Assembly (NCBI RefSeq): GCF_900162695.1
Contig: NZ_FUIH01000007.1
Location: 868,001 to 932,000, forward strand
DNA from: Virgibacillus siamensis
GTDB lineage: Bacteria > Bacillota > Bacilli > Bacillales > Amphibacillaceae
DNA length: 64,000 bases
Direction of reading: 5' to 3'
Positions within the stretch are counted from its first letter, which is position 1. The number at the start of each line of letters is the position of its first letter. Below the pieces are notes generated by a model. That model was not told the origin of the DNA. It saw nothing but the letters and a program-made list of their open reading frames with translations, and did not search any database. Positions 56,561 to 64,000 of this stretch are shown here, piece by piece. The position numbers were made by a program, and so were the translations under genes.

Positions 56561-58309
56561 TTGAGTACGTTTCAAAAACTAAAGCAGTATTTTTGGCCAA
56601 ATCGGAAACTTTTTTTCGGATCGTTATTCTTTTTAGTCTTTGTAACGGCTGCAACTGTTGTCTATCCAATTGTGCTTCAGCAGACAATCGATAATGTAGT
56701 CATGAAAAACAGATACAATTTGATTCCATACATTTCCATTGTATTTTTTCTGATTATGGTAATCAAAGGATTTTCAACATTTTTTCATCAATATTTCGGT
56801 GAATTATTCGGTATAAAATTTGTTTATATGATCCGCGGGGCCTTGTATGAAAAACTGCAGGTACTTTCCTTCAAGTACTATGATAACGCTAAAACCGGAG
56901 ATTTAATGTCACGACTGGTCGAAGATGTAAGGGGTTTCAGGTTTTTCCTGTCGTTTGGTTTTTCCGAACTAGTCAGGATTACCTTACTGATTTTATTCAG
57001 TTTAGCAGTAATGTTTTATTACTCTATTCCGCTCGCACTTGTAACAATGGCGGCTATGCCATTTTTGGCGATCGTTGTTTTCCGTTTTGATCATCTTGTT
57101 CATCCGGCGTTTCGGGGTATTCGGAGATCACTCGGGCGTTTGAACACCCGTGTACAGGAAAATATAAGTGGAATGAATACAGTGAAATCATTATCGCGGG
57201 AAGACTTTGAAATTGGCAGGTTCTCCGGAAGCAATGATAACTATCGACAAAAATATTTATTCACTGCAAATATTTGGTCCAAATACATGCCGCTTATGGA
57301 GTTTATAGGAAACGTCTGTGCGGTTGCTCTACTTGCTTACGGGGGCTTCCTCGTTATTGATGGTCAACTCGGTATAGGTGAACTGGTCGCATTTTTCAGC
57401 CTGGTTTGGTATATTCTTGGGCCGTTAATGAATCTGGGATTTGTCATCAACCAGTTTTCCCAGGCAAAAGCATCTGGTGAGCGGTTGCTGGAGGTGCTGG
57501 ATGAAAAGGAGGACATCGAGGAAAAAGAAGATGCCGTAGATGTTCCATTAGAGGGGCATGTAACATTTAAGGACGTCACATTGACGTATATTAAAGATGA
57601 TGATGCAGCACTGAAACACATCAGCTTTGATGCACCACCAGGCAAGGTAATTGGTTTAATAGGTTCAACCGGTTCCGGGAAAACAAGCATTACACAGTTA
57701 ATCACACGATTTTATGAACCGGAAAAAGGCAGGGTTATGGTTGATGGTCGTGATGTGGATTTGTATAAATTGAAAACATTGCGCCGCCATATTGGATTTG
57801 TATTACAGGAACCGTTCCTTTTTTCTACATCCATTCGTGAAAATATTGCATATGGCGATCCGACCATTTCGGATGAGCAAATTATTGATGCAGCCAAACG
57901 TGCTCAAGCACATGATTTTATAATGGATATGCCTGACGGGTACGATACAATGCTTGGTGAGCGGGGAATGGGGTTATCCGGGGGACAGAAACAGCGGATT
58001 TCCATTGCCAGAGCCATTTGCATCAATCCAAGTATTCTTGTACTTGATGATGCCACCTCGGCTGTAGATATGGAAACAGAATTCAAAATACAGAAAGCAC
58101 TTAAAGAGGTAATGAAAGGGCGCACAACATTTATTATTGCCCACCGTATTTCTTCACTTAAACATGCGGATGAGATATTGGTGCTGGAAGATGGCGAAAT
58201 TGTTGAGCGGGGCAAACATGATCAGTTGATGGTCAATAATGGTGCTTATCAACGTATTTATGACATTCAATATCAGGACCGTGAAGCAATTATGGAGTCC
58301 GCTAAATAG
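56561..58309 (+). CDS. yknU: heterodimeric ABC exporter subunit YknU
   Basis: A 582-residue half-transporter with six spans (about residues 15-300) and one nucleotide-binding domain. Walker A is GSTGSGKTS near residue 370, the signature is LSGGQKQRIS near 475, and Walker B ILVLDDATSAVD near 495 ends in Asp in place of the catalytic Glu, so this subunit carries the degenerate ATP site. The start is TTG at 56561, seven bases after GGGGGGG; the longer frame from 56468 has no ribosome-binding site. With the next gene it forms a heterodimer like B. subtilis YknUV. The substrate is unknown. Confidence 0.88.
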   Translation: MSTFQKLKQYFWPNRKLFFGSLFFLVFVTAATVVYPIVLQQTIDNVVMKNRYNLIPYISIVFFLIMVIKGFSTFFHQYFGELFGIKFVYMIRGALYEKLQVLSFKYYDNAKTGDLMSRLVEDVRGFRFFLSFGFSELVRITLLILFSLAVMFYYSIPLALVTMAAMPFLAIVVFRFDHLVHPAFRGIRRSLGRLNTRVQENISGMNTVKSLSREDFEIGRFSGSNDNYRQKYLFTANIWSKYMPLMEFIGNVCAVALLAYGGFLVIDGQLGIGELVAFFSLVWYILGPLMNLGFVINQFSQAKASGERLLEVLDEKEDIEEKEDAVDVPLEGHVTFKDVTLTYIKDDDAALKHISFDAPPGKVIGLIGSTGSGKTSITQLITRFYEPEKGRVMVDGRDVDLYKLKTLRRHIGFVLQEPFLFSTSIRENIAYGDPTISDEQIIDAAKRAQAHDFIMDMPDGYDTMLGERGMGLSGGQKQRISIARAICINPSILVLDDATSAVDMETEFKIQKALKEVMKGRTTFIIAHRISSLKHADEILVLEDGEIVERGKHDQLMVNNGAYQRIYDIQYQDREAIMESAK

Positions 58310-58320
58310 AAAGGGGAGTG

Positions 58321-60150
58321 ATGTTCGTGGCCAAAGCAAAAGATAAAGAAAATCGCCATTTAAAACGGTTTTATTATACAGTTGATCACGCTGTTGAAAA
58401 GCCGTTTAACTGGCAGCAGATGTGGCGCCTGCTTGTATACTTAAAGCCATACTCGAAAACATATTTACCTGGTGCCATTATTGCGATGCTTGTATCAACT
58501 GCCGTCCGATTGCTGGTACCGATTCTGATCGGGAAGGTTGCTATTGACCAGGCGATAGCTAATAAGGATTCCGGGTTATTAATTACACTAATTATTATTG
58601 TTGGTGTTTTATATCTGCTCAATTATGTTGGGAATATGTTCCGCATTAAATGGGTTAATATTCTTGGTCAGAATGTTATATATGACTTGCGGCAGTCATT
58701 ATTCTCGCATGTTCAGCGATTATCGCACCGCTTTTTTGATACGAGATCGGCAGGATCTATATTAGTCAGGATCATGAATGACATCAACTCACTGCAGGAG
58801 TTATTCACCAACGGGATTATCAACCTTCTGATGGATGTGGTAACACTGACGGCAATGATTGTAATATTGTTTGTATTAAGTCCGAAGCTGGCAATAGCAA
58901 TCTTAGTTATTCTGCCGCTTATGTTCTATATTTCCACCAAATTACGACGCAATATCCGTCGGTCCTGGCAGAATGTGCGGATTCAGCAGTCCCGCTTGAA
59001 TTCACATTTGAATGAAAGTATTCAGGGCATCCGCATTACACAGTCGTTTTCACAGGAAAAAGAAAATACAGAGTTCTTTGAAGGACTTAATTTTGATACG
59101 TATGAAAGTCTGCGTGTAGCCACAAAGAAAAGTGCGATGTTCCGTCCATTTGTGGAAATGAGCAATGCGATCGGCACAATTATACTGATTTCTTTTGGTG
59201 CATTCCTGATTTTGAATGGTGGAATTGCAATCGGTACATTTGTTACATTCGCATTTTTTCTTGGTATGTTCTGGGAGCCGATTTCCCGACTTGGACAGAT
59301 GTATAATCAATTGCTGATGGCAATGGCAGCTTCCGAACGGATTTTTGAATTTTTGGATGAGCGGCCGAATATAAAGGAAAAGTCAGACAGCATCGCCCTG
59401 CCAGATATGAAAGGGCAGATTGAATTTGATCATGTTCAATTTTCATACGATGATAACAGGATTGCATTGCATGAAATTTCACTTGATATTAAAGCGGGTC
59501 AGACCATTGCACTTGTTGGCCATACTGGAAGCGGAAAATCAACCATCGCTAATTTAATCAGCCGTTTTTATGATCCTACAAAAGGCGCTGTGCGGATTGA
59601 TGGGAATGATCTGCGGGATGTAAAGCTGAATCATCTCAGACAGCAAATCAGTGTTGTACTGCAGGACACATTTGTTTTTTCGGGGTCGATCATGGAAAAT
59701 ATCCGATTTGGCAGACCTAATGCTAAAGATGAAGAAGTTAAACGGGCAGCGAAAGTTGTTGGAGCAGATGAATTTATTCAGCGTCTTGCTAATGGTTATG
59801 ATACAGAAGTCGAGGAACGAGGCAATATCCTTTCAGCTGGAGAAAGGCAATTGTTATCATTTGCCAGAGCATTGCTTGCAGATCCAAAGATTTTGATACT
59901 GGACGAAGCAACTGCCAGTATAGATACCGAAACTGAAATGAAAATTCAAGCGGCTTTGCGCAGGTTACTGGATGGCAGGACAGCAATTATTATCGCACAC
60001 CGCTTATCAACCATTCGGGAGTCAGATAATATATTTGTTCTGGAGAATGGAAAAGTTCTGGAAAGCGGCAGCCATGATGCATTAATGGATCAAAAAGGTG
60101 AATATTTTGAGCTGGTTAAATCACAATTTCAAATGCTTGATGCCATGTAA
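58321..60150 (+). CDS. yknV: heterodimeric ABC exporter subunit YknV
   Basis: A half-transporter of about 609 residues with a basic N-terminal extension, six spans and a nucleotide-binding domain. Walker A is GHTGSGKST near residue 400; the signature reads LSAGERQLLS near 507, a degenerate form of LSGGQ; Walker B is ILILDEATASID near 527 with the catalytic Glu present. It thus supplies one full catalytic half and an unusual signature, as in asymmetric exporters. ATG at 58321 or GTG at 58327 may start; AAGGGGAG is spaced better for the GTG. It follows yknU by 11 bases and ends in a terminator. Confidence 0.88.
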   Translation: MFVAKAKDKENRHLKRFYYTVDHAVEKPFNWQQMWRLLVYLKPYSKTYLPGAIIAMLVSTAVRLLVPILIGKVAIDQAIANKDSGLLITLIIIVGVLYLLNYVGNMFRIKWVNILGQNVIYDLRQSLFSHVQRLSHRFFDTRSAGSILVRIMNDINSLQELFTNGIINLLMDVVTLTAMIVILFVLSPKLAIAILVILPLMFYISTKLRRNIRRSWQNVRIQQSRLNSHLNESIQGIRITQSFSQEKENTEFFEGLNFDTYESLRVATKKSAMFRPFVEMSNAIGTIILISFGAFLILNGGIAIGTFVTFAFFLGMFWEPISRLGQMYNQLLMAMAASERIFEFLDERPNIKEKSDSIALPDMKGQIEFDHVQFSYDDNRIALHEISLDIKAGQTIALVGHTGSGKSTIANLISRFYDPTKGAVRIDGNDLRDVKLNHLRQQISVVLQDTFVFSGSIMENIRFGRPNAKDEEVKRAAKVVGADEFIQRLANGYDTEVEERGNILSAGERQLLSFARALLADPKILILDEATASIDTETEMKIQAALRRLLDGRTAIIIAHRLSTIRESDNIFVLENGKVLESGSHDALMDQKGEYFELVKSQFQMLDAM

Positions 60151-60155
60151 ATACA

Positions 60156-60187
60156 GGTCAAACCACTTATGGTGGTTTGGCCGTTTT
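60156..60187 (+). terminator. terminator of the yknU-yknV operon
   Basis: GGTCAAACCAC (60156-60166) pairs with GTGGTTTGGCC (60172-60182) with one wobble, then GTTTTT. Confidence 0.9.
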
Positions 60188-60278
60188 TAGTGTTATTGCA
60201 TACACTCGTAATTCCACACGTGGTGTATGTATGGTAGACTAAGTTATGAATAAGTAAAGCAGGCTGGAGGTAAGGGAA

Positions 60279-60944
60279 ATGAAGCGAGATTTTGCAGTTA
60301 TCGGACTGGGTCGTTTTGGCGGGAGTATTTGCCGTGAATTAAGTACAGAAGGCATGCAGGTCCTGGCGATAGATAATGATGAGGATAAAGTGAATGAATA
60401 TAAAAACATTGCTTCACATGCTGTCATTGCTGATTCAACAGATGAGGCTACCCTTAAAGAGCTTGGAATCAAGAATATTGACCATGTTATCGTTGCGATT
60501 GGTGACAACATTCAGGCTAGCATTCTAACCACGGTAGTTCTAACAGACCTTGGCATTAAAAAAATAACGGTTAAAGCGCAAAATGACTATCATGAAAAAA
60601 TCTTAAATAAAATCGGTGCTGACCAGGTTGTTCACCCTGAGCGTGATATGGGGAAACGAATTGCCCACAACATAATATCCAGCAACATTCTCGATTACCT
60701 TGAATTGTCGGATGATCACAGTATTGTGGAGGTGAAAGCGGGCACCAAGATGCAGGGAAAATCATTGGTTGACCTGGATATACGGGCAAACTATGGTTGT
60801 AACGTTGTGGCGATAAAACGTGATAACAGCATCAATGTATCACCGAGTGCTGATGATTTGCTGGATTCAGATGATATTTTAATTGTCATTGGTGCAGATC
60901 GGGATATATCCCGATTCGAAAAACATCTTGTTATCGATGAATAA
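60279..60944 (+). CDS. ktrC: K+ channel regulatory subunit KtrC/KtrA (RCK domains)
   Basis: A 221-residue cytoplasmic protein with an RCK_N Rossmann domain (GLGRFGGS near residues 9-16) and an RCK_C domain after about residue 135 (SIVEVKAGTKMQGKSLVDLD). It forms an octameric ring that gates KtrB/KtrD in response to ATP/ADP and is inhibited by c-di-AMP. In B. subtilis ktrC lies beside rnjA, as here, so KtrC is more likely than KtrA. GGAGGTAAGG precedes the ATG. Its membrane partner is probably the ktrB gene at 38.9 kb. Confidence 0.92.
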   Translation: MKRDFAVIGLGRFGGSICRELSTEGMQVLAIDNDEDKVNEYKNIASHAVIADSTDEATLKELGIKNIDHVIVAIGDNIQASILTTVVLTDLGIKKITVKAQNDYHEKILNKIGADQVVHPERDMGKRIAHNIISSNILDYLELSDDHSIVEVKAGTKMQGKSLVDLDIRANYGCNVVAIKRDNSINVSPSADDLLDSDDILIVIGADRDISRFEKHLVIDE

Positions 60945-60971
60945 CCCGTTTCATTAAGTGAAGCGGGTTTT
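60945..60971 (+). terminator. terminator of ktrC
   Basis: CCCGTTTCA (60945-60953) pairs with TGAAGCGGG (60959-60967), with one wobble, then TTTTTTC. Confidence 0.87.
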
Positions 60972-61027
60972 TTCTTTGTGGATGTGGGTTATAGTATTAT
61001 ATCGCACATTTCAGAGAGGTGAATTTG

Positions 61028-62746
61028 ATGAAGGAATTACGTACTGGTGAAATTATGACAGAACAATTCATCGAATGGGGAATTGACCACATATATGGCC
61101 TCCCCGGGGATTCTATAAATGAATTTATTGATGATTTGCGCACAAAAGATGATGAGATCCGTTTTATACAGGTGCGGCACGAGGAGGTTGGAGCATTATC
61201 AGCAAGCGCATATGCTAAATTGACAGGTAAAATCGGTGCTTGTTTATCGATTACCGGACCCGGGGCCATTCATTTACTTAATGGATTGTATGATGCAAAA
61301 CAGGACGGTGCACCGGTATTGGCCATTGTTGGCCAAGTGACTAGCAGTATGGTTGGTACGGACGCATTTCAGGAAGTCAATCTGGAACGAGTATTTGATG
61401 ATGTAGCGGTATTCAACCGACGGGCGGAGTCTGCCAAGCAGCTTCCGGATCTTCTCAATAAAGCAATCAGGTCTGCCTATACGGAAAACGGTGTTTCTGT
61501 CCTAATCGTGCCTGATGATTTATTTGCTGTTAAACATAAAAAAGATGAATTTATAACTGCACCCACCTATATTAAACCACAATATGAGCCTGATCAGGAG
61601 TCTGTATTGGAAACAGTTGATCTAATTAATCAGGCAGAAAAACCTATCATATTGGCTGGCCGAGGTGCAAGAGAATCAAGAAAAGAATTGATTGATTTTG
61701 CCGAAAAAATTAAGGCACCAATTGTGTTAAGTCTGCTCGGAAAGGGAACCATACCGGATTATCATGAACTGAATCTGGGTCAACACGGCCAGATAGGAAC
61801 AAAACCCGCTTACGAAGCAATAATGGATACAGATTTATTATTGCTGATCGGTACCTCATTTCCGTACAGGGAATATTTACCCGATAAAACGAAGGCAATA
61901 CAAATAGATTTAAAGTCACAAAAAATCGGAAGTCTATACCCGATTACCGCCGGTTTATGTGGCGATGTGAAAAAAATATTGCCTTCTCTAACATTAAAAG
62001 TTAAGGAGAATGAGAACGGCTCTTATCTTGAAAAATATCAGGAAAAGATGAAAAAATGGCACATTAACATGATAAAGGAAAAGAAAGAGGCAGGAAATCC
62101 GATTCAGGCACCGCAACTAATGTACGCATTGGAACAGGAAGTGGAAAATGATGCGGTTATTTCCTGTGATGTAGGCAATGTCACAGTATGGACAACCCGC
62201 TTTTTCCCATTTACCAACCAGCAATTTATTATTTCAGGAAGGCTGGCATCCATGGGCATCGGTCTTCCGGGGGCAATAGCAGGACAAATTGCCAACCCGA
62301 ATAAGCAAGTGGTAGCGATTTGCGGTGATGGCGGTTTCTCAATGGTAATGCATGATTTCGTAACTGCTGTTAAATATGATCTTCCAATTAAAGTGATTAT
62401 CCTTAATAACAGTCATCTTGCCATGATAAAATATGAACAGCAGGAGATGGGTAAGTTGAACTATAAGACAGGTCTCGGTGAAATGGATTTTGCTAAATTC
62501 GCTGAATCATGCGGTGGGGAAGGCTATCACATTGAAAAATCGGAGGATCTTTCCAGCAACATACAAAAGGCACTTCAATCCGATCGACCAGCCGTAATTG
62601 ATATTGCCATTGAAGATATGGCACCATTACCTGGTAAAATTCATTTCGATCAGGCGGTCAAATACAGTGAGTATCTGCTTAAAGAATTTTTCACAAATAA
62701 AAAAGTGGAGTTTCCGGATATAAAAAAATCATTGAAACGACTATAA
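61028..62746 (+). CDS. pyruvate oxidase-like TPP enzyme (YdaP-type)
   Basis: A 572-residue thiamine pyrophosphate enzyme. RHEEVGA near residues 50-56 carries the catalytic Glu. The central domain binds FAD in pyruvate oxidases. ICGDGGFSMVMHDFVTAVKY near 435 to IILNNSHLAMI near 462 is the TPP-Mg site (GDG to NN). Closest in plan to B. subtilis YdaP and to PoxB. The likely reaction is oxidative decarboxylation of pyruvate to acetate or acetyl phosphate; the electron acceptor (quinone or O2) cannot be told. ATG at 61028 has AGAGAGG at good spacing; GTG at 61019 overlaps it. Its position between ktrC and rnjA is unlike B. subtilis. Confidence 0.86.
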   Translation: MKELRTGEIMTEQFIEWGIDHIYGLPGDSINEFIDDLRTKDDEIRFIQVRHEEVGALSASAYAKLTGKIGACLSITGPGAIHLLNGLYDAKQDGAPVLAIVGQVTSSMVGTDAFQEVNLERVFDDVAVFNRRAESAKQLPDLLNKAIRSAYTENGVSVLIVPDDLFAVKHKKDEFITAPTYIKPQYEPDQESVLETVDLINQAEKPIILAGRGARESRKELIDFAEKIKAPIVLSLLGKGTIPDYHELNLGQHGQIGTKPAYEAIMDTDLLLLIGTSFPYREYLPDKTKAIQIDLKSQKIGSLYPITAGLCGDVKKILPSLTLKVKENENGSYLEKYQEKMKKWHINMIKEKKEAGNPIQAPQLMYALEQEVENDAVISCDVGNVTVWTTRFFPFTNQQFIISGRLASMGIGLPGAIAGQIANPNKQVVAICGDGGFSMVMHDFVTAVKYDLPIKVIILNNSHLAMIKYEQQEMGKLNYKTGLGEMDFAKFAESCGGEGYHIEKSEDLSSNIQKALQSDRPAVIDIAIEDMAPLPGKIHFDQAVKYSEYLLKEFFTNKKVEFPDIKKSLKRL

Positions 62747-62753
62747 TAAACAC

Positions 62754-62795
62754 AAAAAGGGATGACCTGACAATATACCCGGTCATCCCTTTTTT
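62754..62795. terminator. bidirectional terminator
   Basis: AAAAAGGGATGACC (62754-62767) pairs perfectly with GGTCATCCCTTTTT (62781-62794), with T-tracts on both strands. It ends the pyruvate oxidase gene and the RNase J gene. Confidence 0.95.
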
Positions 62796-62800
62796 AAATT

Positions 62801-64000
62801 CTATATTTCCATAATAATCGGCAGAATCATCGGTCTGCGTTTTGTTTTCTCATAAAGGAATGGTGCTATGGTATCGGTAATTTCGTTTTTAATTTCCGAC
62901 CATTGCGTTGTCCTGCGTTCCATCACCTTGTCTAAATGTTTGGAAACAAGCTTTTGTGCTTCATTGATCAGATCTTCGGATTCTCTCATGTAAACGAAAC
63001 CTCGTGATATAATATCCGGTCCTGATGCAATTTTAAATTCCTTCATGTTAATGCTCACGACAACCATAACCAGACCTTCTTCAGACAGAATTCTGCGGTC
63101 CCGGAGTACAATATTTCCGATATCACCGATGCCGCTGCCATCTACATAGATGGATCCGGAAGGGATTTTCCCCGCTACCGTTGCATTGTCTTTACCTAAA
63201 GCAAGTACATCACCATTGTCCATGACAAACATATTATCCGGGTTTACATTGCATGCTTCAGCTAATTTCATATGTTCTTTCAGCATACGGTATTCCCCAT
63301 GGATTGGCATAAAATATTCAGGCTGAATCAGGCGAAGCATCAGTTTCTGTTCTTCCTGGCTTCCATGACCAGATGTATGAATATTGCTTAATTTGCCATG
63401 GATAACATCCGCGCCGGCCCGGTATAATTTATTGATAGTCCGGCTGACACTTACCGTATTTCCAGGGATTGGAGAAGAAGAAAATACTACTGTGTCACCA
63501 GGGATAATTTGGATTTGACGATGTGTTCCATTGGCGATACGTGAAAGTGCAGCCATGGGTTCACCCTGTGATCCCGTGCAAAGTATTGTAACTTCGTTCG
63601 CCGGGAGACGGTTGATTTGGTTGGCATCGATAAACGTATCTTTTGGTGCCTGAATATAACCAAGTTCTTGGCCGATTCGAATAGAAGACTCCATACTTCG
63701 GCCAAACACAGCAATTTTTCGGTCATGTTTTACGGCGGCTTCGACTACTTGCTGCAGTCGATAGATATTGGATGCAAATGTTGCAAATATCAGTCGTCCA
63801 TCAACCCTGCCGAAAATATCGTTAATGTTTCCTCCAACAACTCGTTCTGACATGGTAAAGCCGGGAACTTCACTGTTTGTACTGTCCGAGAGCAGGCAAA
63901 GTACGCCTTCTTTACCGATCTCAGCCATTTTTGAAATATTGGCAGGTTCACCCACTGGTGTGAAATCAAATTTAAAATCACCAGTATGAACAATGTTGCC
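62801..64000 (-). CDS. rnjA: ribonuclease J1 (partial, N-terminus beyond the window)
   Basis: The last 400 residues of an RNase J are visible; the frame runs open past 64000, so about 155 residues including the first metal-binding motifs are missing. Recognisable are VGEPANISKMAEIGKEG, LLSDSTNSEVPG, the beta-CASP segment NRLPANEVTILCTGSQGEPM, HTSGHGSQEEQKLML and MPIHGEYRML, followed by the C-terminal domain. RNase J1 is an essential 5' exonuclease and endonuclease in RNA decay and rRNA maturation. Its position next to ktrC matches rnjA rather than rnjB. No frameshift is seen. Confidence 0.94.
   Translation of the reverse strand, partial: GNIVHTGDFKFDFTPVGEPANISKMAEIGKEGVLCLLSDSTNSEVPGFTMSERVVGGNINDIFGRVDGRLIFATFASNIYRLQQVVEAAVKHDRKIAVFGRSMESSIRIGQELGYIQAPKDTFIDANQINRLPANEVTILCTGSQGEPMAALSRIANGTHRQIQIIPGDTVVFSSSPIPGNTVSVSRTINKLYRAGADVIHGKLSNIHTSGHGSQEEQKLMLRLIQPEYFMPIHGEYRMLKEHMKLAEACNVNPDNMFVMDNGDVLALGKDNATVAGKIPSGSIYVDGSGIGDIGNIVLRDRRILSEEGLVMVVVSINMKEFKIASGPDIISRGFVYMRESEDLINEAQKLVSKHLDKVMERRTTQWSEIKNEITDTIAPFLYEKTKRRPMILPIIMEI

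Overview
The window is chromosomal DNA from a spore-forming Firmicute of the family Bacillaceae. The evidence is SpoVA proteins, a YhcN/YlaJ lipoprotein, a Spo0E-like phosphatase, an FbpB-like small basic protein, and a right half that keeps the Bacillus subtilis gene order ykyB-ykuE-ykuF-ykuL-dapH-dapL-ykuS-ykuT-ykuV, then yknU-yknV, ktrC and rnjA. Moderate GC and the type of intergenic palindromic repeat suggest a halotolerant genus near Virgibacillus, Oceanobacillus or Lentibacillus. The genus is inference.

Region 1 (1 to about 18.9 kb) is the late half of a siphovirus-type prophage, all on the plus strand. In order it holds: the end of the portal gene, head morphogenesis protein, scaffold, major capsid, head-tail connector genes, major tail protein, tail chaperone with a probable frameshift partner, tape measure, Dit, a receptor-binding block that includes a glycerophosphodiester phosphodiesterase, a large Tal-like protein ending in an S74 chaperone domain, a lysis cassette (XhlA, extra membrane protein, holin, amidase-LysM-PGB), an iteron-like 12-bp repeat array, an FtsK-like ATPase, a replication-relaxation protein, and a lipoprotein with its own promoter and terminator (a probable moron). 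Terminase, integrase and repressor are not in the window. The prophage appears to end near 18.85-18.95 kb, against the 3' remnant of a transporter gene.

Region 2 (19.2-29.3 kb) is metabolic. It has an OFA-family (oxalate/formate type) antiporter with a clear promoter, fdhD, a 981-residue cysteine-type formate dehydrogenase and a DUF1641 partner. Next come CstA, a small protein ending in Cys-Cys, an ArsA-like ATPase and a quinone oxidoreductase. moeA and moaA, which supply the molybdenum cofactor for formate dehydrogenase, lie at 36-38 kb.

Region 3 (29.7-34.1 kb, minus strand) is an eight-gene operon: DUF1657, YhcN/YlaJ lipoprotein, SpoVAC, SpoVAD, SpoVAE, DUF1657, a DUF421-DUF1657 fusion and DUF421. 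This is the layout known as spoVA-2mob, which is linked to high spore heat resistance. It sits here in ordinary chromosome with no transposase beside it.

Region 4 (34.3-47 kb) mixes small lipoproteins and membrane proteins, Moco genes, a KtrB-type K+ channel subunit, an HtrA-like protease next to a zinc-ribbon membrane protein, signal peptidase I, an aminotransferase and a DMT transporter. Two related palindromic elements (about 29.3 and 40.3 kb) each fill a convergent intergenic gap.

Region 5 (47-64 kb) is the conserved ykyB-to-rnjA block: Sco, YkuE, SDR reductase, CBS protein, MDR efflux pump, lysine-pathway dapH-dapL, mechanosensitive channel, thioredoxin-like YkuV, a heterodimeric ABC exporter, KtrC-type regulator, a pyruvate oxidase-like enzyme and most of RNase J. 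Most transcription units end in well-formed intrinsic terminators, many of them shared by convergent genes.
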